From Ceratodon purpureus (taxonomy: Eukaryota > Streptophyta > Bryopsida > Pseudoditrichales > Ditrichaceae): a DNA stretch of 64,000 bases. The stretch covers positions 5,872,630 to 5,936,629 of the forward strand of contig CM026430.1 of assembly GCA_014871385.1 (NCBI GenBank), read 5' to 3'. This document shows positions 49,381-61,725 of this stretch, in pieces; the stretch's first letter is position 1, and every line of letters begins with the position of its first letter. The translations under genes and the position numbers were made by a program. Below the pieces are notes generated by a model, which saw only the letters and a program-made list of their open reading frames with translations, had not been told where the DNA came from and ran no database searches.

Positions 49381-49594
49381 CTAAAACGCCCAAGAAAAAG
49401 GAAACTAATACTCCACCAAGAAAATGGCCCTAAACTTTACAATGTAAATTGTAAGCCTGCAGAAGATGCACCAATTCAGGATAATCCCTAGTTCGCCCAG
49501 GATAACGAACTCCGACACTTCAAAAAGACTTCCTAAATCTAACAATCTACGATTATCTCTACTGTACAGTACAAGAGCACACTGCTAAAAAATA

Positions 49595-51662
49595 TCAGGC
49601 AGCAGCCTTTTTCGCGTGTTCACTTCTCATCTTCAATTCCTTCGTAAACATACGGGGAGCAATTGCCATGGACATCAACTCCTGAAAGAGAAGCTTGCAT
49701 GCATATGGGATGTGCACCTGCCACATTCTCAAAACAGAGGCAATTCAGAATAGAGATCCAGTGCAACAATAGACAAGTCAGAACTCAATAAATTAAACTT
49801 GCTGTTAGGAGAACGGGAAATGAACACTCACCTGTACAATATCGGTGTTGTTTTTACAGCCTCGGCATTCATAAGTATTCTTTTTCAAATTAGCGATGGC
49901 AATCAGTCCACAATGCTCACAAACGTGAACCCGGTAGGCATCGCTCTGATCGAACAAGCGTTCCTTCAAGAAATGAGCTGCACCATGAGCAATCATACAG
50001 TCTCTTTCCATTTCTCCGAATCGCAAACCTCCATCTCTTGATCGACCTTCGGCAGGCTGACGTGTCAAGATTTGCACAGGACCCCGACCTCTTGAATGAA
50101 TCTTATCATCAACCATATGCTTAAGCCGCTGATAATATGTAGGACCCAAAAAGATGTGCGCAGTGAGCCTTCGGCCAGTGTGCCCATTGTACATCACTTC
50201 AAAACCCCTCATTTAATAGCCACACTTATGCAGAGCTTTACTGATGTTGTCGACCTACAGAACTCGACAAATAGGTCAATCAGTCAAAGAGAACACTAAG
50301 AGTCATCACATTAACCAAAAAGAAAAAACAAAAAAAAGAAAAAACTAGGAACCAAGAAAAGCTCTCACAGATAACACAGTAGTCTTCCAAACAAAGTATG
50401 TCTTGGTAAATAAGTCATCTTATAACTGATTTACTTGGAAGCGCAGGAACTTACAGTGACATCAGTGAACGGTGTAGCATCTCCTTCCTTACCCATATGG
50501 GCAGCCACTTTGCCCATGATACACTCAATGAGCTGACCAATGGTCATACAAGATGGGATAGCATGGGGGTTCACGATGATATCGGGTGTAATTCCCTCTT
50601 GTGTCCATGGCATGTCTTCCTACATGTAAGTCATTCCGACAGTTCCTTTTTGTCCATGCCTACTACTGAACTTGTCTCCAATTTGAGGAATCCGGATAGA
50701 CCGGACTCTGATCTTGACAAACCGCAAGCCGTCAGCATTGGTCGTTAACAAGACCTGATCAATCATACCACTTTCACTGTGACGCAAGCAAGTACTCTGG
50801 TCCTGCTTCGTGTAGCGCTGCGCTTGGCTGGCATTGTCATCCTGTGGCAGAGGCGTAGTTTTGCCAATGATAACATCTTCACCTGACACTCGAGTGCCCT
50901 GCACAGGAGAAAATCTCATCTTTACACACCATGCTACTACTGCCAAGTATAATGAACAAGACAATTATCTAATTTTTAGATTCATAAAAGAAAGCCCTGC
51001 TGAGCTACCGCTAGCCGAAGCTTCGCCGAGGTATCAGCACGAGCAATAGAGGAACAGGTAACGACAAACAAACGATCAGAGTTGAAGGTCACAAAAACTT
51101 ACAGATGGGGCAAGGCCATCATCATCAAGCTTGTCATACGAACCATGCCGCATGCCCTGTGAGGCAAAAATTCGTAGTTTCGGTATTATCCAAACAGCAC
51201 CATAGAAAGTCATCAAATTAAATTAAATTAAATTAAAACAATTTAAAAATAATAGATAAATTCCTTAAAACACAATTTTGACCACAACTTCAAAAGCTTC
51301 AAATCAGAGGAAAAGCAGCTAATAATCAGAGGAAAAGCAGTCCGACTAACCCGTCACAACTTACAGTGGTGTTCTCTCTGTTCGGTCTCTCAAATTCTTC
51401 CTTGATTAGAGTACCTTGCTTCTTCTCCTCATCTCTGTAATAGAAGCACAACAAGAGAATGTGACATTATGCCTTTTGCATGCTAACAACACCAAAGCAA
51501 TCACTCTTTCACCAATTCATGCAATTGCGTAAAGTTTGTAAATAAAGTCACAAACTCAAGATCAAACTCTTACCTGTAAGATCTGTAAAAGATGGAGCGG
51601 AAGAAACCCCGATCAATGGAAGACTGATTCATAATGACAGAATCCTCTTGATTGTAGCCGGA
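49595..51662 (-). pseudogene. RPB2: Captured 3' half of RPB2 (RNA polymerase II second-largest subunit), two nonsense codons
   Basis: Exons 51574-51662, 51365-51434, 51103-51156, 50455-50898, 49832-50254 and 49595-49717 join in phase and read as the C-terminal portion of RPB2: [115 protein letters not shown] and the zinc-binding [22 protein letters not shown]. The front half of the gene is missing; it starts at a fusion with ECA3 sequence. In-frame TAG at 50620-50622 and TAA at 50213-50215 replace conserved Gln codons, and the conserved SRMTIG reads SCMTIG. Retained introns show DNA-level capture, not a retrocopy. It cannot make a working subunit. Confidence 0.95.
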
Positions 51663-52819
51663 AGTCCTTCAGGTATTGCAGCAACCGCCGGTGCGACAGC
51701 AATCTAAAACGCCCAAGAGAAAGGAAACTTACTCTTCGCTCAAGCTTATACAAAGGAATTCACACTTCACAAGAAAGTATATGCTTTTGTGTATAACAAG
51801 ATGAAGACGAGAAACAACATTTACAATGAGGATGGTGGCGGTTATTAAGTTTTTAAATGTTATTAAGGACTATGCTTTCGTGTTTGTCTCATCCACGTGA
51901 GAAAACGAACTCTAGTTAGAATGTGTAGATGAGGCACCTTGAAGTAGTAGATGGCTCCACACAAAATACCTCCATGAGCAGGATCTCGAAAGTGACCGAT
52001 ATTTACCACCCAAACTAGTACACAGACTACTGCAATAACCTGATATACAAGTTCAATGTCAACATTAATTATGAAATTATAGTTTTGACACGAACAGCGC
52101 CTGACTTAAACCCAAATGCAAGTACTGTATGACAAGTAAAAGCTACCGGCAAACGCCTGCACAATACGAAGCATTGTAATAGTGACAAACCTTAGACAGG
52201 AATGACCCGAACTCATCAAGCTTTTTCTTCAGGAGAGTCATTTCCTGCACCACAATAATATACCAACCAAATCATTACCTAACGTACCTTGAGACACCCT
52301 AACAGGACCTCAAGGCTTCAAGGCTGCAACCACAACGTCAAGAGCCATATCAACAATCATTCAACTCTCCAGCCCTGAAACTGAGCTAATAAGGCTGAAT
52401 TTCTCTGAAGTAATGCCAGGATTAAAAAAGAAATGCATATACTCACAGCCACTGACTCCGACATAGCATCCCGAATCTTCCCGGATGCGGTTTTTGAGCC
52501 AACACCGGTAACAACTGCCCTTGCTCGCCCCACTGTTACCACTGTACCCTACAAATCCCCTGCAGTATTAATAGCGACACAAAATCCAACTCTTGATGTG
52601 ACTAAAACGAACTTCGATGCAATTAGCTATTTTTATAAACTTCATTCCAAAAAAATAAGATGGTTAGGATGCCAACTATTTGTATATGAACAAAATATAG
52701 AACAAATGCATACTAGGATTTTTAACCACTTACTGAAAAGAGTATGCTCGTCTTGTCTTGATACACTGCCTTCTACACCATTGTTTGCTCAGAACATTTT
52801 GCCACAGAGCAGCTTTCTC
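51656..52819 (-). pseudogene. ECA3: Captured fragment of ECA3-type ER/Golgi Ca2+-ATPase
   Basis: Exons 52734-52819, 52447-52548, 52191-52244, 51938-52039 and 51656-51703 read as consecutive parts of an ECA3-like P2A Ca2+-ATPase: GESCSV...[63 protein letters not shown] and AIPEGLP (the transmembrane segment 4 Ca2+-binding motif). The first exon contains an in-frame TAG at 52773-52775. Where the family has a Leu in [12 protein letters not shown] this copy has Pro. The phosphorylation domain (DKTGT) is missing because the sequence switches to RPB2 inside CTTCCGGCT. Non-functional cargo in the giant piggyBac. Confidence 0.92.
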
Positions 52820-53318
52820 CTGTGATAAAAAAGGTTTGACAAACTTTGTAAACCTTAAAATATCTCCCAAGTATGCAAAAGCGACATAAGAAAACATACT
52901 AGGGGTTGATGCACAGAAACATGGTTAGCATAAAATCCACATCATATGCCAACCTCTACTTTGAAACAGCACCTACATCGACAGAAAACACAGATCTTCC
53001 TAACCATGCGTGTACTTACCAAACACAGAAATTGTGATGCCATCAGAGTAGATAATGGATCATTGCAAAACGAGACAACACACTGACTTGTGGATACACT
53101 TGTTATCAGTAGAACGAAACCCACGCTTCACTGATTTTATGGGGGAGAACAGGGGGTTTGTACAAAGCAAAATGAGCTCCCCATAGCTGCAAGAAATCAC
53201 GTATTTTTCCGGAACTCAACTAGATGAGCACTATCACTGCCATGCAAGCAAAAAAGAAATTGGCACATACATCTAAACCATGTGACATTACACTATACAA
53301 AGATTACACTATCTGAGT

Positions 53319-53563
53319 TTACAAGCACAAGTGCGGACTGATTGCATTGAAGTCGGGGAAGTCTCGGGCTCCCTTCACCGAGTCACCGCTCTCAGTTTCA
53401 ATCTGAGATAGCAACATATACAAACACATGTCAGAACATGAAAGTGGATTCACAATTGGGTTAGGCATCAACTAAACATGGTTGAAGTGACGAATCAGCA
53501 TGGCTCACCTCCACCTTTTGAGCATTTTCGGGAAGAACTTCAGCGTCCACAGTTTGTCCCACT
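53319..53563 (-). other. Two unassigned candidate exons 3' of the transposase
   Basis: Candidate exons 53509-53563 and 53319-53402 (TTTTGCAG acceptor, GAG|GTGAGC donor, ATCTCAG acceptor) read VGQTVDAEVLPENAQKVE then IETESGDSVKGARDFPDFN... to a TAA. The frame looks protein-like, but I do not recognise it. It begins only 20 nt past the transposase stop codon, so it may be an alternative 3' end of that gene or another captured fragment. Confidence 0.35.
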
Positions 53564-53582
53564 CTGCAAAACCGCAGTTGTG

Positions 53583-56500
53583 TCAAATTCGGAGGCCCTC
53601 ATGGGCAGCCAGAAAACAAACATCTGGACAAACTGCTTTTCCCCTGCACCGTTTACAAGCCCACACCGTTCTACGCCTGCAGATGATACAGAGCCTCCGT
53701 TTGCCACTGCGGGAACCGTAGTGAGCGTTCCAGGTGTGAAGAGCTGCAACTCCCGGTGTAATAGCTGTAGGTAAACGATTTGGACGGCGTCTTCGGAGTG
53801 GTGGTGTGGAGAGAGGGTCCTCGGGAGGTGCGTTCTGGTTGACAGGGGGAGGATGCATGTCAGCAAGGGTGACAAATGTATCAGCAGGTGGGTTGGGGAT
53901 CCCACATCCAGGCGCCATGGATGCAACTGATTCTTGCGACAGAATAAAATCCTCTGTGAGTGCAGATCGTGGCAAATCTCCAGTGGACACACGCCCTGAA
54001 GGGGAAGACATGGATGGAGCATGGCCGTCACTTGGAGAAACGAACCCCTTCTTGCCAAAATCAGCTGGGAGTGGTATCTCCATTAAAGCATGGGCAACTT
54101 CAAGCTGGAAATCCCGATGTACCATGGGCCTCAAGCCGCGTGCTAGGCACAAATGCTTATGCATGATGAAAGCATTCGTGAGTGTGGTATCCAGGCAGAA
54201 GAAGTAAACCCGGTGCCACCACTTCTTGGTGTAGATTTGGATAGAGAAACTCCCCCGCAACTGGTCCTGAGTGTCGACTCCCCGCATGTATTTCGAATAC
54301 ATCAGCTGGATCGGTGAAGTTGGTATTCTTCTCTCAGCACCACCGGAATTCCTTGTTACAAACATCCCGTACCTCTTCACAGGATCAGCTGCAGTTGATA
54401 GGAAGTGAACCCCCTTGGTATCGTGCCAGTGGATGGCAGACATCTTCAAGTCCTTGTGCATTCGGATCTGTAGCGACCCCCTCACTCCTTTCGAGCCAAT
54501 CATGTGGAGGCTAGAGGGGTACCCCACCCGCCCCTCACGGATTGTTCCAACAGCATAGAAACCACGGGACAGGAGGTCATCAAACAACATGGGACTCGAA
54601 AAAAAATTATCCATCACCACAGTGTGATGACGGTTCTCCCATCCAGATGTTAGTCGAGTGACGACCCCTGCACCGCTCCCACATGCATGCAAGGGCAACC
54701 CGAGGATGGCTTCGTTTGAGGCACTGACATACACCTCAAGGTTTAAAACGTACTTGGTAACAGAACAAGCCATGCACCAAAGTTTTATACCATGTGTCAC
54801 GGGCTTCGCAGGCATGAACTGTTTGAAGCTGCAGTACCGACCATTGTATCCCACCATGCACTCGTCCACACAGAGATACTCGGATGCATTCCAACTCTTC
54901 TGATAATTGACAATGAGATTGTCAATGAGCCACCGCACCTGTCCGATAGGGTCGTACCTGGGATCCTGTTTGTTATGCACTAGAGTTGACTTCGGCACCA
55001 CATGCACATGACGTAGTATGTGAAGGAATCGATTCCTTGTCATGGTGTTCGCAACCTCACTGCAATGGAGTGCTTCAGCTTGAACGCTCCAGTAATCTCG
55101 CAAAGTCGGCTCGTCTCTCACGGCCATGAATGCACAAATACCTGTGAACTGCCGAAACTCTCTTCGGGTGATGGGCTTCTCCCTCTGATTGCCTGCTGAG
55201 GAGCTCGGTGCAGTAGCCTTGAAGATGGCATAATTGTTTGCCTCCTTTGCAAGCTTCTGCTGAATCTTGTCGTCCCAGAGCTGTAAAAAGCAGTGAACTG
55301 GCGAGGGCACATCTTCTCCACTCCACCACGTACAACCAGGTGTATGGCCTATGAAGCCATCCCTGGGCAGCATACTCCATGTTCGAGCATGCCAGTTGCA
55401 ATCGGCATAGTGGGCGTCAAATGTGGATTCCTCCAATGTCCAGGGTCCATGCATCCTGTAATCGCCAAGCTCTCCAAGTATGGTGTAGATGGACTCATCA
55501 CGGTCAGGATCAGACTCCCCTGTCGACATTCCCAGACGCGCGCATCCACCTGCGGCCTCGACATGGCTGGTCGGGTCTGGAAACCACTCAGGATCAGACT
55601 CCTCTCGTGGACTCTCCAGAAGCGACCCCTCACCTTCTACAGCATCAGCCCCCGGCCCACTTGCCCCCGTCATACTTGGTTGGAGAAGAGTAACTCGCAC
55701 CTGTGAGGTCCGAGCTTGCACACCGAGGCTTGGAGTAGAGCAATCCATGGTGAAAGTCCGTAACCCCAGCAAATCTCCAAGACAGAACGGGTCAGCAAAG
55801 GCATCCACGAGGACGTTCTGAATTGCAACCAGCTCCAACTCCGTTGACAGTGGAGGCACCCACGGAATGCAGAGGTTGACAGGAACGAGCTGTACTCCAA
55901 GATGTCTCCCGAACTCAACCTCAAAGCATACCCTACCATCCGGACCATCTAGAACCATCTCTCTAACAATACCAAACACAAACTGACTTGGATTTGAAAT
56001 GTACTCCCCGCCCCACTCTAAGCAGAGAGCTTGCACTTGAATGCGGCGTATGTGGTTCCTACCTTCCTGGCCGAGGTCGCTAAGACTGTCTGTGGAATCC
56101 CCTTCGCAGATGTCGGGCATGTCTGCGTTACAATCTGCCCACCCTCCAACTGATCCATCTTCTTGCGAGGGGGACATTCCTTTGTCATCGCAGGGCCAGA
56201 CACCGACAGGCTCCAGAACTTGCGGTGGACACACCTGAGTTCGCCCATCGCTTTGACCCTCTGTAACACCAGCCCCTGAAATGTTGTCGAAATTCATTGC
56301 TCCAAACTCCTCCGCCCTGTCGTACAACTCCCTCTCCGACACAAGCAAATCCGTGCCATCAGCTTCGACACTCTGAATTACAGGTGCCATACGTTGCGGG
56401 CTGAAGTTCGGCCAGAAATCTGCAGGGACAACCACAGAACAATGAGTCAGTCAAAACGAAACCAAACAGGAAGACCAAATCATGGAAACCACATCTCGAA

Positions 56501-59500
56501 ACCCATGTTTCATAATCCCAAACAAAAGCCGTATATACACAAATAACGACGTACAATCAGTTTCCACAAATGAACAAACATCATATGGACCATGTTAGAG
56601 TAGAAGATACTTGGTTCCTTTTATGTCAATGCAGTCTAGCACTATGCATTCAGAATTGAATCTAAAATTCTTTTGAGAGAGGCCGAATAGATCTGATGGG
56701 GTCACTTGCAGTGGCTCAGCCCATAACTGATTATGTTCAAGCAAATGTTGTGGCCATTGCACGCCTTACTTCTTTGACTCCAGCATTTAACGGGTTGCAC
56801 TCTATTTGATGTACAGCAATTCTACAATTGAGAAACAATGGGCCTACATTTCTTACAAGTGAATCTGAATATGTGGAAGTCATTTCATAGTTCTCTTACC
56901 TGGGCCCTCAAAAAAACATTGGTTCCACCTAATTGTTTGTTCATTAAATTCACAAACATGAAATCAAACTACCAACCACCTGATGCAATAAGTCAAACTG
57001 TTATGAAAAGGCCATGGATTCGTGGAGAAGGGGCGTACCAGGCAGAATCTGCTCGTCTTGCATTGATACACCCACCCAGCTGTTGTCCTCCATCGACTGA
57101 GACCCCAGCGAGAACAGACTGCGTCTCAGCCGTTTACCAGGGGCCCTCATGCACAACACATAGGACCTCCGCTGCGGTGGTGTGAAGTCCTTTGGATCTC
57201 GGAGTTCAACGTCGGAGCAGACCTCCTCCTCGACGACGATGGGCATCTTCTTACGTGCCGCCCGTTTCCTCATGTGCCCCGAGGCAGAAACCAGAGCTCG
57301 TTTTTTCGCTGCTGCGACTCTTATGGCAGGGTCTTCAAGAATGGGCTGGCCATCATAGCCAACAGCAACGCGTCGAGTAGCTCTCTGCCGAGGCATCCGG
57401 GGGGCCCTTGTCTTCTTAGGTGCCTCTGTTTTTTTTTTTACTGCACAAAATACAACGGCAGATCATTACAACTCTAAGCAATTACATGCTACAGACCATG
57501 ACTTCCCCCCAAGCAACAGTCCCTCCAAAAAATTGCAAAACCACCATACTTCATTCTGAACGGATCAAGGCCACATTGAACTCATTTTGGACAGCCAGTA
57601 CATGGTTGCTTTAGGAAGTTGTTGACAGTAAAAGTACCTGGCTTTGATGGCTGACCCTTGGAGCATTCTCCTACCTCCTTCAACTCCGGTGACTTCTTCG
57701 AGTTCTTCGAAGCTCTCGGCTTAGCTGGTGTCTTTGTCCTTGTCTCTGTAAAGAAGGAAGCAAGTGATATGTGACATTCCAAATAGCAACAAAGGTAAGG
57801 AACATGCAAAATAGCGAATAGAACTTAAGAGGACAGTGGAATGTGCACACGCTTACCTGCACTAGTCCTGGCCCTTTTCTCAGTTGGTTTTTTCAGCGTA
57901 GCATTTGGTCTCGCAGCGGCTGGTGCAGCAGGTACATCAAGGTCGGCATCTGCCACGCACAATGCTCAAAGATTAGCGACGGTCTCACATGCATAGAGCA
58001 TACCAACAGGTTCAAAGGATTTATAGCATATTCACATAGAACTAACTCCCGGATCACTTCACAGATTTACCTGCAGATTGAATGTCCTTCATGTTGGTGC
58101 TGATGGCACATGGAGGGTACACTTCATCATCGTCTCGGTAATCATGGGGCACATTTTCTCTATCTGAAGACAACGCGTAATCTGCAAATTGGTAAATTGG
58201 AAAGTCAGATTAAATCAATGCAAACAACTTCTTTAAAACAAATCGATCCAAACATATACAGTACATGGGATGATGATGTACCTGTAAGCAAACCGAGGTC
58301 AAATTGTTCCAGAGTTGACAGCCATGCATAAGGACAACCTGCCAAGAGAGAACACATGCACAGTGAGTACACTGAAGCAATGCACATTTTTTTAATCACT
58401 ACAAATCCTATGAAGGGTTCACAATCTCTGAATCTCCCCTTGAATTCACTGGTGCAAGCAACAGCAGACGAGAGTCGAATGAAAGAACCCGCACAGTGCA
58501 TATAGATTAACAACTGCATGAACAACCTCGAAGCATACTCACATCCAGAACTATGAACCCAACGTTTGATCTTATCGGGAGCAATGAACCACACTCCCTT
58601 GCAAGTGCTGATGGGGTTGATTTCCTCGACTATTCCTTTCCCCTTATCGACTGCTCGTTTCTCCTTCTCGACATCTCCTTTCCCCTGTTCATCGTCATGA
58701 CTGATTACTTTTGCATACCAGTGGGACATGTCCTCACCCACAGCTGCTCCTTTTCTCTTGTCGACCTCTCCTTTCTCCGGATGATTGTCACGTTTGCACA
58801 CAGGTGGGAAGTTAGGTGCACTGTTTTGACCAACAGATGCCCTTTCCCCCTTGCCGACATCTCCTTTCTCCTTGTCGATGTCTCCATTCCCATGCTGTTG
58901 GTTAGGGTTAGTCACTGCTGGGAAGCGAGGGCCGGTGTTCTCCCCCACATCAGAATTGACATGCACCGCCGGCTGCACAAGTCTATCGATCAAACCTGTG
59001 ACACAATCCAACCACCAAGCCTTTAACTCACATTGAATCATTTCACAAAACTGCACAGAGTGATGAGTAGCAACAACTTGAAAGCAGAATCAACTCGTTA
59101 CCTGTGACATAATCCACCAAGGACGTCGACACTGGAATCCCTTGTGTAGACCCCGACATGGCCAAATTCTGAATAGCTGTATTCCCCAGCACCGCACTCG
59201 TCTTCTCCGACATGGCCAAGCTTTGAGTGACCACGTTTCCCATGCCATGACCAAGCCCCGCAGAAGTCTTCCCCTGCACAACCAGGTCTGCCTTACCCCG
59301 TCCGAGAACAGCACCTGTCTTCCTCGACATGGCCTTCCCCTGCCCAACCTTGTTCTCCTTGCCTCGTCCGGACACCGCATCTTTCTTCTCTGCTGCGCAA
59401 CTACTCTTCCGAGTATACTTCCTAACAGGCTTGTTGGTGATGGCACTCATTCGAACTGAGCCACCTCCTGCACCTACTTCCCCTTTCTCGATCTTCACGC

Positions 59501-60492
59501 TTAGTATATGCTGACCTCTTCTGCAAGAGGCACTGACGTTTAAATCATCTGTTTGTGCAGCATTCGATGGCATAGATTCCGCATGCTCACGAAGTCCTCC
59601 ATCCGTCATAGCACGCCCATGGCTACCCTCCTTCACAGGATCACATGGCAAGAGTTCTTTGTCTCTGTGCAAAATCAAATGTGCGATGGAGTTAGCCAGA
59701 ACATATGACATCCAGAAAGACCTCTGCAACGACTGGAATGATCTATGAAATAAAAAAACCCTGAGTATAAGCAGAAACGCACATTCTCAGTCACAAGAAT
59801 CTTAATAAACATACAAAACATAGGTAACATGCTGCTATCATAGAAAATAGAGTCAGTAGTATCCTCTTGAAGACAGGGTGACAGTTCAACCCTCGCCTAG
59901 TTTCGTTGTATATTTCAGAGAAGAAACTTGATGATTTGCATCGGCTATTCTAATGTTTTCTCTCTCTAATTATCACATCTCTCTAGATTGACTGGCAACA
60001 TGTTGCACGACTCAACATCCACGTCAAGCAGCCCCATACCACCTAGAGAATTAAGACCATCATTCAAGAGCACACTGATTCACCTGACTTGAATTCAAAA
60101 TTCCTCATCTGTCCGAAACCCATGGGTCCTCTAATGATTCAAGCTGAAGTGGCCCTCATCAGCACAGGATGGAACAGGTTCTTCACTGGGTATAACGAAA
60201 CAATGTTTAACCAATTTCTTCCACATCCTCACAACGAGGACAAAACCAACGAGGACAACTGATACCCTAAGTGCATGACCACTATCTCGACCGTATGACC
60301 TAAACGAAAACTAGATTGACATGAAACCAGATTGACATAAAAACGAAAGACCTGCATAAGGACTAGTGCTTACCTTTCGATGTTGCTTGATCTTTCGACA
60401 TGATTCTCGGCCTGTGTGACCTGCCCTTCGCCTGGATCCCCATCAAACGTTTGCGACATGTCTGCATTCGCAACACCTTCAACTGGCTCCAT
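53583..60492 (-). CDS. piggyBac transposase with a 635-residue multi-exon N-terminal extension
   Basis: Nine exons: 60374-60492, 59102-59664, 58543-58995, 58282-58338, 58071-58181, 57857-57949, 57638-57745, 57039-57440 and 53583-56419. All are GT-AG and in phase: 1580 residues from the ATG at 60492. Exons 1-8 encode a low-complexity basic/acidic region with repeats (MSRKTGAVLG; KGDVGKGERASVG) and Lys/Arg clusters like nuclear localisation signals. Exon 9 holds the DDE_Tnp_1_7 (piggyBac) transposase: the catalytic triad is Asp in CVDECM (1154), VVMDNFFSS (1239) and YMRGVDTQDQ (1351), with the usual spacing. A Cys/His finger closes the protein (C-x2-C-x7-C-x2-C-x5-C-x3-C-x4-H, 1546-1575), which in known piggyBac proteins binds the terminal repeats. 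No stop or frameshift. An ATG at 56390 could start a shorter, transposase-only protein. The gene lies inside matching TIRs, so it may be the autonomous source. Confidence 0.9.
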
Positions 60493-61725
60493 CAAATTCC
60501 AAGCTTGAACCGAAGTCAGTCACTCCCTCGCATGTGGATCAACAAAATCCCTCACCAAAAAGCCCTAAAACCCTATCAACTCCTACGATCTTTGCTATCC
60601 TACCCCTGTGTCTCTGAATGTGTTGAGCATCGTCTCCACTTCTGAGCCTCTCCATCCCCCGAGCCATGTCATTGCGTGTTGGAGGTAAGAGCAGGGGCAA
60701 CTCCTTGGCCCTGTCATGGCCTCGTTATCTACGTCCCAAGGCAAGAAATCCAGCTACACATGACAACATTATCCCCCCGAATTAGCAGATGAATTTCTAA
60801 ATGCCATCCCTGTAAACTCTTATGCAATGCAGGATCGACACATGCTCATTGACACCGTAGAATCATAGATCTAAAACATAAACAATGCACAGACTCATAA
60901 TGGATTACCCTAACCATGCAAAAACTCGTAGATTAGAACCCTAAACAATGCACACACATGCTTCATTCACCAACATCAACATGGTAATCAAGATTCTGAA
61001 ACCCCCTCAATCCCCCACATACCCAACACAAGCTCTCTAAACCTGGCGCTCCCTCATAAACCATAGCCGTCAAACGAGAGAGAGAACTCAATGCAGAGCT
61101 CAGATTCCAACCTCCACGACGACATCAAACCTCCAAACCCTCCATCGTGATCCGTGACTAATCCCCTGGAGCCACCTACAGCACCTCAGAAACAGTTGGT
61201 AGCACAAGAAAAATCTAAGGATCCACATGCACAGGCTCATACAGGAATATCTGTGGGCGAGGGAAACCAAGGCAGAGACAACACTAGATGCTGCTCGCAC
61301 GAACATCGACCTCTCTCGAGGAGCAGCTTCACGAGGACGATGATCATCATTAGTGACCGTTATCGAGAACTTTTCTGGGAACTAACTGGGAACAAGTTCG
61401 AATCACGAGGGGAACGGGCTTCCCAGATCCCGGAAATTTGCTGCTTGACAGAAGTTCATCCCACCGAGGCCACTCTCTTTTGTACGCTTTTCTCTGTATT
61501 CTCTTCTATTCTGCTTATCTTTTGCTCACAGATTGTCTCCGTATATTGCTACAGTGACGTATTCTTGTCGATTTGAAGCCTCTACACTACTCCGAATTGA
61601 GATCTGATTGTTGCATTGTGAGCCCCTCAGAAGAACGTAAATCTGAACAGGTATAATCGAGATCAAATTCATTTTGGATTTTGAGTTATTCATCTCCAAC
61701 TGAGTTTCGCAACCACATTATGGTT
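60493..61725. other. Right subterminal region and presumed transposase promoter
   Basis: About 1.2 kb between the transposase start codon and the right terminal repeat. It has no recognised gene; a plus-strand open frame at 61154-61576 is not supported by any motif. It should contain the minus-strand promoter of the transposase gene. Confidence 0.5.

Noticed and set aside
53540..54058. 172-residue minus-strand ORF overlapping the transposase C-terminus
   Set aside because: Out-of-frame shadow of the transposase; no motif.
58553..59514. Plus-strand ORFs of 60-157 residues opposite the transposase N-terminal exons
   Set aside because: Shadows of the repeat-rich minus-strand exons 2 and 3, which are supported by phased splice junctions.
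61154..61576. 140-residue plus-strand ORF near the right piggyBac end
   Set aside because: No domain or splice context; the end includes a hydrophobic stretch of random appearance; lies in the presumed transposase promoter.
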